From VAZQ01 sp963756715 (lineage in GTDB: Bacteria; Pseudomonadota; Alphaproteobacteria; Rhizobiales; Xanthobacteraceae): DNA of 64,000 nucleotides. The stretch spans positions 186,001 to 250,000 of the forward strand of contig CAVWOV010000020.1 of NCBI GenBank assembly GCA_963756715.1, written 5' to 3'. A program made the position numbers and the translations under genes. Below, piece after piece: positions 37,499 to 47,031 of this stretch (positions within the stretch are counted from its first letter, which is position 1; the number at the start of each line of letters is the position of its first letter). The notes under the pieces are model-generated. The model saw nothing but the letters and a program-made list of their open reading frames with translations. It was not told the origin of the DNA and made no database searches.

Positions 37499-38435
37499 TC
37501 TCCTCCTCCAGCCAGGCCCGGATGATGTGATAGGCGATGGCGACTGTCGGCGGCGTCGTCAGGCCATCGGGATGCTGACGCTGCAGCATCAGCTCGACCT
37601 CTTCGCGCTCGAACCAGCGCGCGTCGTCGAGTTCGTTGCGGTCGATGGTGATATCGTGCGACAGGGCCTCGGCATGACACCCGATCATCAGGGACATCGG
37701 AAACGGCCAAGGCTGGGCGGCGAAATAGGACACACGGCCGCATAGGATGCCGGCCTCCTCGCGGGTCTCGCGGCGCACTGCATCCTCGATCGTTTCGCCA
37801 GGCTCGACGAAGCCCGCGAGGCATGACCACATGCCGGCCGCGAATCGATGCGATCGCCCGAGCAGGCAGCGTCCGCCGGCGATCGGAAGCATGATGACGA
37901 CCGGATCGGTGCGCGGAAAATGCTGGACCCGGCATGCCGGGCAGTCCCGCCGCCAGCCGCCCTCGACCAGATTGGTCGGCTTCCCGCAATTCGCGCAGAA
38001 GCGATGGCGCGCGTGCCAGTGCAACAGCGCCTTGGCTTCCGCGATCGGCGGCAGGTGGGCGCTGTCGACCAGTTCCTTGATGGCTATCGACCGCAGATCG
38101 GTGACGACGAATTCATCCCGTGCCTTCAAGGCTTCGACGGCTGCGGCGCCAGGTGCAATCGCGAACCGGCCGGCGTCGCCGAGCCGGCCGAGAAAGATGA
38201 GTTCTTTCGTGTCCGCGAGCCCAAGCGCCTCTGTCAGCGTGAACAGCGGATCGTGTATCGGCGCCTGCTTCTTCAGCACCACCATCTCGCCGCCAATCAC
38301 ATAAACGCCGGCGCGCGGGTCGTTCGTCAGCGCGGCGAGCGCGGCGGGATCGGTGCGCAGTTCGGCTGCGCGATCAATCAAGCTTTGGGTATAGCCGAGA
38401 CGCGGCTTGGGGCCGAGATCGAGGCGAGGGGACAT
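37485..38435 (-). CDS. nudC: NADH pyrophosphatase / NAD-cap hydrolase
   Basis: NUDIX enzyme of 316 residues that cleaves NADH and removes NAD caps from RNA. An N-terminal NudC domain is followed by a four-Cys zinc ribbon (CANCGKPTNLVEGGWRRDCP with AC following) near residues 160-180. The NUDIX box is GFVEPGETIEDAVRRETREE followed by AGI, and then the NudC-specific S-Q-P-W-P-F-P-x-S segment, here A-Q-P-W-P-F-P-M-S. The ATG at 38435 has GGAGG seven bases upstream; the open frame extends to 38510. Confidence 0.92.
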   Translation of the reverse strand: MSPRLDLGPKPRLGYTQSLIDRAAELRTDPAALAALTNDPRAGVYVIGGEMVVLKKQAPIHDPLFTLTEALGLADTKELIFLGRLGDAGRFAIAPGAAAVEALKARDEFVVTDLRSIAIKELVDSAHLPPIAEAKALLHWHARHRFCANCGKPTNLVEGGWRRDCPACRVQHFPRTDPVVIMLPIAGGRCLLGRSHRFAAGMWSCLAGFVEPGETIEDAVRRETREEAGILCGRVSYFAAQPWPFPMSLMIGCHAEALSHDITIDRNELDDARWFEREEVELMLQRQHPDGLTTPPTVAIAYHIIRAWLEEEIDYS

Positions 38436-38652
38436 AAAACCTCCGGCGGGAGTGCGACGCTGGCACAGCGGCAGACCATGCGCAACATCGGCGCTGGAGT
38501 CCGATTCCACATTCGCATCCTATTTCGGCGGGTTGATTTGCAAACGTTTCGAATCAGAGGATTCTCAGCAAATATGTGGCTGGCGGAGTCTTGGATTTGA
38601 CATTCGTCTCGCGGGGCCGCGGCAAGGTGGGGAGCGGTCGTCAAAAACTCCA

Positions 38653-39078
38653 TTAGCCGAAGGCAACTTCCTGCCGGATCGCGGCGATGAAGCGTGCGAG
38701 TTCCGCCCCGGCGTAAGCCCGGACCGGTACTGCGCCCCACACGGGCTTCGGCCAGGCAGCGTCACTGCGGTGGCGGGCGACGATGTGAATATGGAGCTGA
38801 GGCACTGCATTCCCGATGGTCGCGACGTTGAGCTTGTCGCACGCCGTCACGTCTTTGAGGACGCGCGACAGCATGGAAATCTCGTCCATCAATTGCGCCT
38901 GCTGCGCGTTGCTGAGATCGATAAGTTCGACCGCGCCGACGTGACGGGGCACGAGAATGAGCCAGGGATAATTGGCGTCATTCATGATCAGCGTGCGCGC
39001 GAGCGGGAGGTCACCCACCGCCGCGGTGTCGCGTTCAAGCCGGGGGTCAAGCGACCAAGTGGGCGACGATCCATCCAT
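38653..39078 (-). CDS. HIT-family hydrolase
   Basis: Histidine-triad protein of about 141 residues. The triad is Q-L-H-I-H-I-V-A-R-H near residue 107 (H-x-H-x-H pattern with the last His replaced by a hydrophobic spacing and R-H). It begins WSLDPRLERDTAAVGDLPLA, typical of the alphaproteobacterial HIT group. It likely hydrolyses dinucleoside or aminoacyl-nucleotide substrates. The ATG at 39078 fits the family length; the open frame reaches back to 39291, but that stretch has no family match and runs into the ffs promoter. Confidence 0.85.
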   Translation of the reverse strand: MDGSSPTWSLDPRLERDTAAVGDLPLARTLIMNDANYPWLILVPRHVGAVELIDLSNAQQAQLMDEISMLSRVLKDVTACDKLNVATIGNAVPQLHIHIVARHRSDAAWPKPVWGAVPVRAYAGAELARFIAAIRQEVAFG

Positions 39079-39224
39079 GGGGCCATTGAACAGGATTTGG
39101 GCAGGGTCGCCAAATGTCGGCCGGGCAGAAGTAGGCTTTTGAGCGGCGGCGTTCTGCCAGGGGGTTGGCCCAATTGGAGCGAGGAGGGTGCCTGGCCGTT
39201 GGTCACAGGCCGCCGGACAATGGC

Positions 39225-39253
39225 TTGCTTTCGCAGATATGAAGCCCGATATA
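39225..39253 (+). promoter_or_regulatory. Sigma-70-type promoter of the SRP RNA gene
   Basis: TTGCTT (39225-39230) and GATATA (39248-39253) are separated by 17 bases. The RNA 5' end inferred from base pairing (39260) lies 7 nt after the -10 box. Confidence 0.7.
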
Positions 39254-39259
39254 GGGCGC

Positions 39260-39355
39260 GGGAGGTTGGCGGTGGACGAGCCACTCGCCAACCGGGTCAG
39301 GTCCGGAAGGAAGCAGCCCTAACGAGCTCCGGTTCGGGTCGCTCGTCAGCCTCCC
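39260..39355 (+). ncRNA. ffs: Signal recognition particle RNA, small bacterial (4.5S) type
   Basis: The conserved SRP core GGTCAGGTCCGGAAGGAAGC, followed by AGCCCTAAC, begins near 39296; it holds the Ffh-binding asymmetric loop and the GGAA tetraloop. The outer ends GGGAGG (39260-39265) and CCTCCC (39350-39355) pair and define a 96-nt hairpin RNA. The RNA joins Ffh to target membrane proteins to the translocon. It sits directly upstream of dnaX, as is common in these bacteria. Confidence 0.95.
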
Positions 39356-39507
39356 ACTTCGGCCCGACGACATCGTACCGTCATTCCGGGGGCGCGTAAC
39401 CGGTCCAGGTTTGCCCCGAAAATGATATCCAGATCGGCCTAGTCGGTTTGGACCGCGCATGCCCGGAACCACAGTCACGAACGAAGCCTCTCGATAGCGT
39501 GGTGTTT

Positions 39508-41421
39508 ATGGATTCCGGCGAGCCGCGCCCAGAAACCGGTTCGACAGCGTCTGCACCGGGCCTTGCGCTCGGCGCGCAGGCCGTGGGCGCCGGCTACCGT
39601 GTGCTGGCGCGCAAATATCGGCCGCAGACATTCGACGATCTGATTGGCCAGGACGCCATGGTCCGCACAGTCTCGAATGCCTTCGAGGCTGCCCGCATTC
39701 CTCAGGCCTGGATTCTCACCGGCGTGCGCGGCGTCGGCAAGACCACCACCGCGCGCATCCTCGCCCGCGCACTCAACTACGAGCTTGCCGACGGCTCCGT
39801 GACCGGCCCGACGATCAAGATGCCGGCCATCGGCGTGCACTGCCAGGCCATCATGGAGAGCCGTCACCTCGATGTGATCGAGATGGACGCCGCCTCTCAC
39901 AACGGCGTCGACGACGTGCGCCAGATCAACGATGCGATCCGCTATGCGCCGGTCAGCGCGCGTTACAAGGTGTACATCCTGGACGAAGTGCACATGCTCT
40001 CCGGTGCGGCCTTCAACGCGCTGCTCAAGACGCTGGAGGAGCCGCCGCCGCACGCGAAGTTCGTGTTCGCTACCACCGAAATTCGCAAGGTGCCGGTGAC
40101 GGTGCTGTCGCGCTGCCAGCGCTTCGATTTGCGCCGGGTCGATGCCGGAACCTTGGTGACGCATCTTGCCGGCATCGCCGGCAAGGAGGGCATCGAGACC
40201 GAGCCGGAGGCGTTGGCGCTGATCGCGCGCGCCGCGGAGGGTTCGGTCCGCGATTCGCTTTCGCTGCTCGACCAGGCCATCGCACACGCGGCGGGGCTGG
40301 TGCGGGCGGAAGACGTACGGCAGATGCTTGGCCTCGCGGACCGCACGCGGGTGATCGATCTTTTTGAAGCGCTGATGCGCGGCGACATCGCCGCCGCCCT
40401 GACGGAGTTGCGTTCCCAATACGACACCGGCGCCGATCCCGCCGTGGTGCTCGCCGATCTCGCCGAGTTCACGCATTTCGTCACCCGGGTGAAGATCGTG
40501 CCGGCGGTCGCCGACGATGCTTCGCTGATCGAGGTCGAGCGCACGCGCGGACGCGTTTTCGCCGAAAAACTCTCGATGCGGATTCTGGCGCGCACCTGGC
40601 AGATGCTGCTCAAGGGCCTCACAGAGGTGCAGGCGGCCGGCCGGCCGGTGGCCGCCGCCGAGATGGTCCTGGTGCGGATCGCCTATGCGGCCGATCTGCC
40701 GACGCCCGACGAGGTGGTGCGATCGTTATCGGATGGGGCCAGCTTGCCGGTGGCGCGCGGCAGTCGGATGGATAGCGGGGCAGCGGCCAATGCGCCGACG
40801 CCGTCGGCCTCGCGCGATGCCGGACCGAGGATGCCGGTCGCCCAAGCGGGCGGACTAGCTCCACGCGGCGCGACGCAGGCTGTGCGGGCGCCCGTAGCGC
40901 AGCCTGCCGGCGATCCCGGCGCTGCGACGGCTGCTGCGCCCGTGATCGTTGGGAGCTTCGAGGCCTTGATCGCGCTCGCGGCGCAGAAGCGTGACATCGG
41001 CGTCAAGGCGGCGCTCGAACGGGATGTCCGGCTGGTGCGATTCGAAGATGGCCGGCTCGAGATCGCGGTAGAGCCGAGCGCGGCAAAGACGCTGGCGCAT
41101 GATCTTTCGCGCAAATTCTCGCAATGGACCAACCGCCGCTGGATGGTCGTCGTCTCGGCCGAACCTGGTCAGCCGACGATGAAGGCGCAGAACGACGCGC
41201 GGCAGAGCGAACTCAAGACCGGGCTGCAAGCAGACCCGCTGGTCGCCGCCGTGCTGGCGCGCTTTCCCGGTGCCGAGATCGTCGACGTGCGCAGGGCGGA
41301 CGCGGTGATGACGTCGCCTGTCGTCGACGATTATGGCGCGGGTAGCGACGGGCCTCCCGATGACACCGGTTTGGATGGCGGCGCAGACGAGCGGCCGGAC
41401 GATACGGACGATGAATTCTGA
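39508..41421 (+). CDS. dnaX: DNA polymerase III gamma/tau subunit
   Basis: Clamp-loader ATPase of about 637 residues. The Walker A motif G-V-R-G-V-G-K-T is at 72-79, the DEVH box is in YILDEVHMLSGAAF, and the sensor-1 serine and Arg finger are in LSRCQRFDLRR. The zinc-finger cysteines found in most DnaX proteins are replaced here (only one Cys, in GVHCQAIMES), which I recall as usual for Bradyrhizobium relatives. A low-complexity Ala/Pro linker near residue 440 leads to a tau-type C-terminal domain. I prefer ATG 39508; TTG at 39448 is possible. Confidence 0.93.
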   Translation: MDSGEPRPETGSTASAPGLALGAQAVGAGYRVLARKYRPQTFDDLIGQDAMVRTVSNAFEAARIPQAWILTGVRGVGKTTTARILARALNYELADGSVTGPTIKMPAIGVHCQAIMESRHLDVIEMDAASHNGVDDVRQINDAIRYAPVSARYKVYILDEVHMLSGAAFNALLKTLEEPPPHAKFVFATTEIRKVPVTVLSRCQRFDLRRVDAGTLVTHLAGIAGKEGIETEPEALALIARAAEGSVRDSLSLLDQAIAHAAGLVRAEDVRQMLGLADRTRVIDLFEALMRGDIAAALTELRSQYDTGADPAVVLADLAEFTHFVTRVKIVPAVADDASLIEVERTRGRVFAEKLSMRILARTWQMLLKGLTEVQAAGRPVAAAEMVLVRIAYAADLPTPDEVVRSLSDGASLPVARGSRMDSGAAANAPTPSASRDAGPRMPVAQAGGLAPRGATQAVRAPVAQPAGDPGAATAAAPVIVGSFEALIALAAQKRDIGVKAALERDVRLVRFEDGRLEIAVEPSAAKTLAHDLSRKFSQWTNRRWMVVVSAEPGQPTMKAQNDARQSELKTGLQADPLVAAVLARFPGAEIVDVRRADAVMTSPVVDDYGAGSDGPPDDTGLDGGADERPDDTDDEF

Positions 41422-41451
41422 TCGCGCAAACTTGCGCCGTAGAGGTGATTA

Positions 41452-41772
41452 ATGGCGGACTTTCTAGGCCTGATGAAGCAGGCGGCCGAACTCAAGTCCA
41501 AGATGGAGGCGATGCAGGTTGAACTCGACCAGATCGAGGTCGCCGGCAGTTCGGGCGGCGGCCTCGTCACCGTGAGCCTCTCCGGCAAAGGCGAGATGAA
41601 GGGCGTCAAGATCGACGACAGCCTGTTCAAGCCCCAGGACAGGGAGGTCGTCGAGGACCTGATCGTGGCGGCGCACGCCGATGCGCGGCGCAAGGCCGAA
41701 GTCCTGATGCAGGAAAAGATGAAGAGCGTCGCAGGGGGGCTGCCGCTGCCGCCTGGGCTGAAGCTGTTCTAA
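41452..41772 (+). CDS. ybaB: YbaB/EbfC-family nucleoid-associated protein
   Basis: DNA-binding protein of 106 residues with the typical start MADFLGLMKQAAELKSKMEA, a central beta region (GGGLVTVSLSGKGEMKGVKI) and the C-terminal G-G-L-P-L-P-P-G-L segment. It lies in the classical order dnaX-ybaB-recR, 27 bp after dnaX. Confidence 0.93.
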   Translation: MADFLGLMKQAAELKSKMEAMQVELDQIEVAGSSGGGLVTVSLSGKGEMKGVKIDDSLFKPQDREVVEDLIVAAHADARRKAEVLMQEKMKSVAGGLPLPPGLKLF

Positions 41773-41841
41773 GGCGCTTTCCCAAATCTGCGTTCTGCCG
41801 CTCCGCATTGAGCACGCCGGAATCCGCACAAGCCTCTTGCC

Positions 41842-42448
41842 ATGCCTACCGCCACCGCCGGCCCCGAAATCGAGCGTCTGATCCAACTGCTCGCCCGACT
41901 GCCGGGGCTCGGGCCGCGTTCGGCACGCCGCGCGGCGCTCTTTCTCATCAAGAAGCGCGAGCAGATCATGGCGCCGCTCGCTACGGCGTTGCAGGCCGCG
42001 CTTGAGAAGATCGAGATCTGCCGCCAGTGCGGTAATATCGACAGTCAGAATCCATGTGCCGTCTGCACCGACCTGCGGCGCGATCCGTCGATTCATCGTC
42101 GTGGTGGCTGACGTCGCCGACCTCTGGGCGCTCGAGCGGGCGCATGCGGTCAACGCGCGCTATCATGTGCTGGGCGGCACGCTCTCGCCGCTCGATGGCA
42201 TCGGTCCGCAGGACCTATCAATCGATGCGCTCATTTCGCGCGCGCACGACGCTGCGGTGACCGAGGTAATTCTGGCGCTCAACGCCACGGTCGACGGCCA
42301 GACCACGGCGCACTACATCACCGACCTTTTGCACGATGCCAACGTCAAGGTGACGCGGCTGGCGCATGGCGTCCCGGTCGGCGGCGAACTCGATTACCTC
42401 GATGAGGGCACGCTATCGGCCGCGATCCGGCAACGGACGCTGTTCTGA
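41842..42448 (+). CDS. recR: Recombination mediator RecR (frameshifted)
   Basis: RecR helps RecA load at gaps through the RecFOR pathway. The first 84 residues (helix-hairpin-helix RLPGLGPRSARRAALFL; zinc Cys residues 60, 63, 72 and 75) are in one frame. The Toprim and C-terminal part (VVVADVADLWALERAHAVNA; GGTLSPLDGIGP; THYI-type segment AHYITDLL) is in the next. Removing one base near 42091-42095 (GATTCATC) gives R-D-P-S-I-I-V-V-V-A-D, the expected sequence. The total length then matches the family at about 201 residues. Confidence 0.9.
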
Positions 42449-42536
42449 GGGCGCAGTGGGGTTCGCGGCGAGTGCCTCTTTGTGACTGCGCGCCGCGCCA
42501 GCGTCTCATGATCACACCGCGTGCCGGCGGGCCGTC

Positions 42537-43913
42537 TTAATCGTCCGCGCTGATGATCGTGGGCTTGCCGAGCGTAGCGAAGTGCCCGCGGTACTGCAGC
42601 CAGATCAGCAGCGCGATACCGGGCAGCGCGGTCGCCGCGCTGATCACGAAGAAGATCGGCCAGCCGGCTTTCTCGGCGACGAACCCGGCGCCCGCTGACA
42701 GATACGTACGCCCGACGGCAGCGAGCGCAGTGAGCAGTGCGTATTGCGTTGCCGTGTGCAGCGGGCTCTGGCACAGCACCGACAAGTATGCGACGAAGAT
42801 CACGGTGCCGATCGCGCCGGTGAAGTTCTCTGCGATGATCGTCAGCGTCAGCGCCCACATGTTAACGCCCATGAACGCCTGCCAAGTGAAGACGAGGTTC
42901 GACGTCATCTGCAGAATGGCGCCGATCCAAAGGCAGGTCGCCAGCGGATAGGCGCGCGCCAGGAGGCCGCCGGCGAATCCGCCGATCAGCGTTGCCGCAA
43001 GCCCAACGCCCTTGACGATATTCGCGTAGTCGTTGCGCGAAAATCCAATATCGATGACGAATGGGGCGGTCATCGTGCCCGCGAACGCGTCACAGAACTT
43101 GTAGAACACGACGAAGGCGAGCACGACGAGCGCGGCGTCGCGCGTGAGGAATTCCGAGAAGGCGCCGTAGGCTGCGACAAGGACCCGCCGCAGCGGGTTC
43201 TCCTTGGAATGAGCCGTGTGGTCCGTTTCCACAGCGGCGGATTTCTCCGGTTCGGTCGCGATCAGTGTCGTTATCATGCCGATCACGACCAGTGCTGCCA
43301 TTGTAAGGTAGCTGGCAGTCCAGGCGGCACTTCTTGCGAAGCTTATCCCCTCCTCGAAGCCGGTCACTAAATGTAGGGCGCCAAGAGTCGAGACGAGCGT
43401 GCCGATGCGGTAGGCGGCCACGTAGGAGGCCATGCCGGCCGCCTGCTCGCTCTCCGGCAGGCTTTCGATGCGAAAGGCGTCGATGACGATGTCCTGCGTG
43501 GCGGAGGCGGTGGCCACGAGGAGCGCGCCGAGGGCGACCCACCAGGGTGCGATCGCCGGATTGCAGAAGGCGAGAAACGCGATCGCGACGATGAGCAGGA
43601 GTTGCGAAAAGATCAGCCAGCCCCGTCGCCGGCCCAACCATCGCGAGAGCACCGGAACATCGAGCGCATCGACGACCGGCGCCCACAGGAACTTGATGGT
43701 GTAGGGCGTCCCTACCAGCGCGAACAGCCCGATGGTGCCGAGATCAACTTTGGCTTCACTTAGCCAGATGAGGAGCGTGGAGCCGGACAGCGCCAAAGGC
43801 AGCCCGGCCGAAAAGCCGAGGAACAGCACGATCAGGACGCGCGGCTGGAGATAGACCGCGAGCATTTCGGCAAAGCTCGGGCGGGCTGATGCGGCGTCAG
43901 GCGTGACGGTCAT
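42537..43913 (-). CDS. ampG: AmpG-like muropeptide MFS transporter
   Basis: Twelve-helix major facilitator protein of 458 residues. The segments LGFSAGLPLALSGSTLLIWL, APVVDALDVPVLSRWLGRRR and ATQDIVIDAFRIESLPESEQ are hallmarks of AmpG, which imports anhydro-muropeptides for cell-wall recycling and beta-lactamase signalling. The ATG at 43913 begins just ahead of the conserved part; the frame is open to 43949. It converges with recR. Confidence 0.88.
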   Translation of the reverse strand: MTVTPDAASARPSFAEMLAVYLQPRVLIVLFLGFSAGLPLALSGSTLLIWLSEAKVDLGTIGLFALVGTPYTIKFLWAPVVDALDVPVLSRWLGRRRGWLIFSQLLLIVAIAFLAFCNPAIAPWWVALGALLVATASATQDIVIDAFRIESLPESEQAAGMASYVAAYRIGTLVSTLGALHLVTGFEEGISFARSAAWTASYLTMAALVVIGMITTLIATEPEKSAAVETDHTAHSKENPLRRVLVAAYGAFSEFLTRDAALVVLAFVVFYKFCDAFAGTMTAPFVIDIGFSRNDYANIVKGVGLAATLIGGFAGGLLARAYPLATCLWIGAILQMTSNLVFTWQAFMGVNMWALTLTIIAENFTGAIGTVIFVAYLSVLCQSPLHTATQYALLTALAAVGRTYLSAGAGFVAEKAGWPIFFVISAATALPGIALLIWLQYRGHFATLGKPTIISADD

Positions 43914-44046
43914 TGACAGAGCGATCTTTGAATCGTTTCCCCGGCTCAAGGTCTCGCACGCGATTGCGGTGAAATGTGAACGGGCATAGCCTCATTTCAG
44001 GCTTCCAGGACCGGGCGCAGAACACGGTCGAGACGGGAGGAACGCA

Positions 44047-45015
44047 ATGAATCGAGCATTTCGCTGGGCCTTGGCGGCCCTGGCCTTTGGCGCTTGCGTG
44101 TGGACGGGCGCGGCGCTGGCGCAGAATTTTCCGACGCGGCCGGTCACCTTGATCGTGCCCTGGCCGGCCGGCGGAACCACCGATGTCGGCCTCCGTGCGC
44201 TGGCGGCGGCGACCGAGAAGCATCTCGGCCAGCCGATCGTGATCGAGAACCGGGCCGGAGCGGCGGGCACGCTGGGACCGGCGCAGATGGCCGCTAACGC
44301 CAAGCCGGACGGCTACACTATCGCGCAGATCCCGATCACCATCTTCCGTTATCCGTTCATGACCAAGGTGACGTTCGATCCGGCAACCGACTTCACCTAC
44401 ATCATCAGCCTCACCGGCTACACCTTCGGTGTCGTTGTGAAAACCGAGGCGCCGTGGAAGACGTTCGGCGAATTCCTCGCCGATGCCAGGGCCAATCCCG
44501 GAAAGCTCAACTACGGCACGCCAGGCGCCGGCACCAGCCTGCACATCACTATGGAGCAGATCGCCAAGCAGCAGAACCTCAAATGGACGCATGTGCCCTT
44601 CAAGGGCAATGCCGATGCGACCAACGCGCTGCTCGGCGGTCACATCAATGCGATGGCGGATTCGAGCGGATGGGCGCAACTGGTGAATTCCGGCAAGTTC
44701 CGGCTGCTGGTCACCTGGGGCGCTGCGCGAACCAAGAACTGGCCGAGCGTGCCGACCTTGCGGGATATCGGCATCGACATCGTGTCGAACTCGCCGTTCG
44801 GCCTCGCGGGACCGAAAGGCATGGATGCGAGCATCGTCAAAGTTTTGCACGATGCCTTCAGAAAGGGGATGCAGGAGCCATCCTACGCTGCGGTGATCGC
44901 CAAGCTCGATCAGGAAGCGTTCTATCTCAATACCGAGGACTACCGGAAATTCGCAATGGGACAGATCGCGGAGGCCAAGCGCTTCATCGAGGAACTGGGG
45001 CTGAAAAAGAATTAG
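44047..45015 (+). CDS. Bug-family tripartite tricarboxylate transporter solute-binding protein
   Basis: Periplasmic binding protein of 322 residues. The signal peptide ends at A-L-A-Q (about residue 26), followed by the Bug start NFPTRPVTLIVPWPAGGTTD, and the segments KPDGYTI and NPGKLNYGTPGAGTSLHITM. Bug proteins bind small carboxylates with high affinity. No TctA/TctB membrane genes are near, so it is an orphan and may feed a transporter elsewhere. GGGAGG at 44036-44041 fixes the start. A palindromic repeat follows. Confidence 0.9.
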   Translation: MNRAFRWALAALAFGACVWTGAALAQNFPTRPVTLIVPWPAGGTTDVGLRALAAATEKHLGQPIVIENRAGAAGTLGPAQMAANAKPDGYTIAQIPITIFRYPFMTKVTFDPATDFTYIISLTGYTFGVVVKTEAPWKTFGEFLADARANPGKLNYGTPGAGTSLHITMEQIAKQQNLKWTHVPFKGNADATNALLGGHINAMADSSGWAQLVNSGKFRLLVTWGAARTKNWPSVPTLRDIGIDIVSNSPFGLAGPKGMDASIVKVLHDAFRKGMQEPSYAAVIAKLDQEAFYLNTEDYRKFAMGQIAEAKRFIEELGLKKN

Positions 45016-45061
45016 GCCACGCGGCTGCGCGCTCGCTGTCGGGTGCGGGCACCTGACACCA

Positions 45062-45160
45062 CCGTCATCTTGAGGAGCGCCCGTGGGCGCGTCTCGAAGG
45101 ATGCACGGCCACAGTTGGGGCCGTTGCCCTTCGAGGCCCGGCTTTGCCTCAGGGTGACGG
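45062..45160. repeat. Palindromic dispersed repeat (REP/BIME-like)
   Basis: CCGTCATCTTGAGG (45062-45075) and CCTCAGGGTGACGG (45147-45160) form a near-perfect 14-bp inverted repeat. Inside, TCTCGAAGGATGCACGGCC is mirrored by GGCCGTTGCCCTTCGAGGC with a few mismatches. This pattern resembles an intergenic repeat common in Bradyrhizobium-type genomes. It lies between the converging Bug and rmuC genes and may also end transcription. Confidence 0.65.
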
Positions 45161-45182
45161 TTAGAGGTTCGTAGCTATCGCG

Positions 45183-46355
45183 CTATTCCCCGGCCTGTAG
45201 CTTGCGGACGATCGGGCCTGCGATCACCGACGGATCGCCGGCCTCCGCACCGTCGCCGTCGAACTCGACTTCGCGGATTCGCGTTGCGCGTTTCTCGACC
45301 TTCTCGGCCGAGATCAAGATATGTCGCACGTCTTCATTGGCCTGGCCGAAGTGCTTTTGCAGGCTGAGCACGCGGTGATGCAGCCGTTCGACGTCGTCCA
45401 TCAGGTGGCCGACTTCGCCGTGGATCTTGTCGGCGGCTTCCCGCATGCGCGCGTCGCGCTGGATCTGCTGGATGACGTGAATGGCCAGCATCAGCAGCGA
45501 CGGTGAGACGATGATGACCTTGGCGCGATAGGCCTTCTGAAAGAGGTCATCGAACGCGTCGTGCAATTCGGCGTACACCGACTCCGATGGCACGAACATC
45601 AGCGCGAAATCCTGCGTCTCGCCCCGGATCAGGTATTTCTGGGCGATGTCGCTGACGTGCCGGCCGACGTCTTGACGCAGCCGGATGGCATTGTGCTTGC
45701 GGGCGTCGTCGGTTTCGGCCTCCCGAAACGCAGTCACGGATTCGAGCGGAAACTTGGCGTCGATCGCCAGCGGGCGGCCATCGGGTAGGAACACGACGCA
45801 GTCGGGCCGGCTCTTGTTCGGCAGCGTGTATTGAAATTCGAAACATCCCTTCGGCAGACCGTCCTGGACGATGATCTCCATGCGGCCCTGGCCAAAGGCG
45901 CCGCGCGCCTGCTTGTTGCTGAGCACGCTTTGCAGTGACGTGACCTGCGAGGCGAGATCGGTGATGTTCTTCTGCGCGCTGTCGATGACCACGAGCCGCT
46001 CGTTGAGCTTCTGCAGGCTCTCCACGGTGTGCTGCCGCGCGGAAGTCATCGACTGGCTGAGGTGATGCGTCACCGAATCGAGCCGTTCGTTGACGGCGCG
46101 CGCCAGCTCCGCCTGGCCCTCGCTGACGCTGCGGGTCATTTCTGCCTGGCGGCCGGCCAGCATGTCGCGCATGGCCTCGATGCGGATCGACGTCTCCGCC
46201 TGCAGGCGCGTCACCTCGGCCATCTGGCGTTCCGCTGCCTCCCGGTCGCGCCGGCGCGCAGCCCGCACCGCGATCACGGCGATCAGGACCAAGACGGTGA
46301 GCGCCGCGCCGACGATCGCGGCCGGAACCAAAAGGTTCGAGAAATCCTCAATCAT
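45183..46355 (-). CDS. rmuC: DNA recombination protein RmuC
   Basis: A 390-residue protein with an N-terminal membrane helix (IVGAALTVLVLIAVIAVRAA), a long coiled coil (about 35-130, with QAEMTRSVSEGQAELARAVN) and the RmuC nuclease-like core (GAFGQGRMEIIVQDGLPKGC; PDCVVFLPDGRPLAIDAKFP; ALMFVPSESVYAEL as FALMFVPSESVYAEL). RmuC limits recombination between inverted repeats. It is divergent from def. Confidence 0.92.
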   Translation of the reverse strand: MIEDFSNLLVPAAIVGAALTVLVLIAVIAVRAARRRDREAAERQMAEVTRLQAETSIRIEAMRDMLAGRQAEMTRSVSEGQAELARAVNERLDSVTHHLSQSMTSARQHTVESLQKLNERLVVIDSAQKNITDLASQVTSLQSVLSNKQARGAFGQGRMEIIVQDGLPKGCFEFQYTLPNKSRPDCVVFLPDGRPLAIDAKFPLESVTAFREAETDDARKHNAIRLRQDVGRHVSDIAQKYLIRGETQDFALMFVPSESVYAELHDAFDDLFQKAYRAKVIIVSPSLLMLAIHVIQQIQRDARMREAADKIHGEVGHLMDDVERLHHRVLSLQKHFGQANEDVRHILISAEKVEKRATRIREVEFDGDGAEAGDPSVIAGPIVRKLQAGE

Positions 46356-46511
46356 CGCGCCACCCTACATCAATTCGCATCATAAGAACGAAAAGTGAAC
46401 AATAAATCAATGCCGATTGGGATGCGGATATGGGAAGAAACGGGAAAAGGAGTTGTGCGGCGCGCGGAGCGCTGCATTGACCGCATTTGCGTGACCCCTT
46501 ACATGGCCGCC

Positions 46512-47030
46512 ATGGCGCTACGTGAAATTATCATCCTGCCCGACAAGCGATTGCGGCTGGTGTCCGAACCGGTGAAGAAGATCACTGCGGACGTCCGTAA
46601 GCTGGTCGAGGATATGTTCGAGACGATGTACGACGCGCCGGGCGTCGGGCTTGCGGCCATCCAGGTCGGCACGCCCAAACGCGTGGTCACCATCGACATC
46701 GCCAAGAAGGACGATCCGAAGAACCCGCAGGTCTTTATCAATCCGGAGATCGTCACCGTCAGCGACGAGAAGGCGATCCACGAAGAAGGATGCCTTTCGA
46801 TCCCTGAGTTCTACGATGATGTGGAGCGTCCGGCGCAAGTGAAGGTGAAGTATCTCGATCTCGAAGGCCAGCCGCATGAGGTCGAGGCGGACGGGCTGCT
46901 CGCGACCTGCCTGCAGCACGAGATCGATCATCTGAACGGCGTCTTGTTCATCGACCATCTGTCGAAGCTCAAGCGTGACCGCGTCACCAAGAAATACCAG
47001 AAGGCGGCGAAACGCGCGGCGGCCGAGTGA
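46512..47030 (+). CDS. def: Peptide deformylase
   Basis: Removes the N-formyl group from new proteins. The 172-residue metalloenzyme has motif 1 G-V-G-L-A-A (44-49), motif 2 E-G-C-L-S (92-96, Cys94 a metal ligand) and motif 3 H-E-I-D-H (136-140). The ATG at 46512 is the family's normal start; the frame is open to 46395. fmt follows one base after the stop, the classical def-fmt operon. Confidence 0.95.
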   Translation: MALREIIILPDKRLRLVSEPVKKITADVRKLVEDMFETMYDAPGVGLAAIQVGTPKRVVTIDIAKKDDPKNPQVFINPEIVTVSDEKAIHEEGCLSIPEFYDDVERPAQVKVKYLDLEGQPHEVEADGLLATCLQHEIDHLNGVLFIDHLSKLKRDRVTKKYQKAAKRAAAE

Positions 47031-47031
47031 C

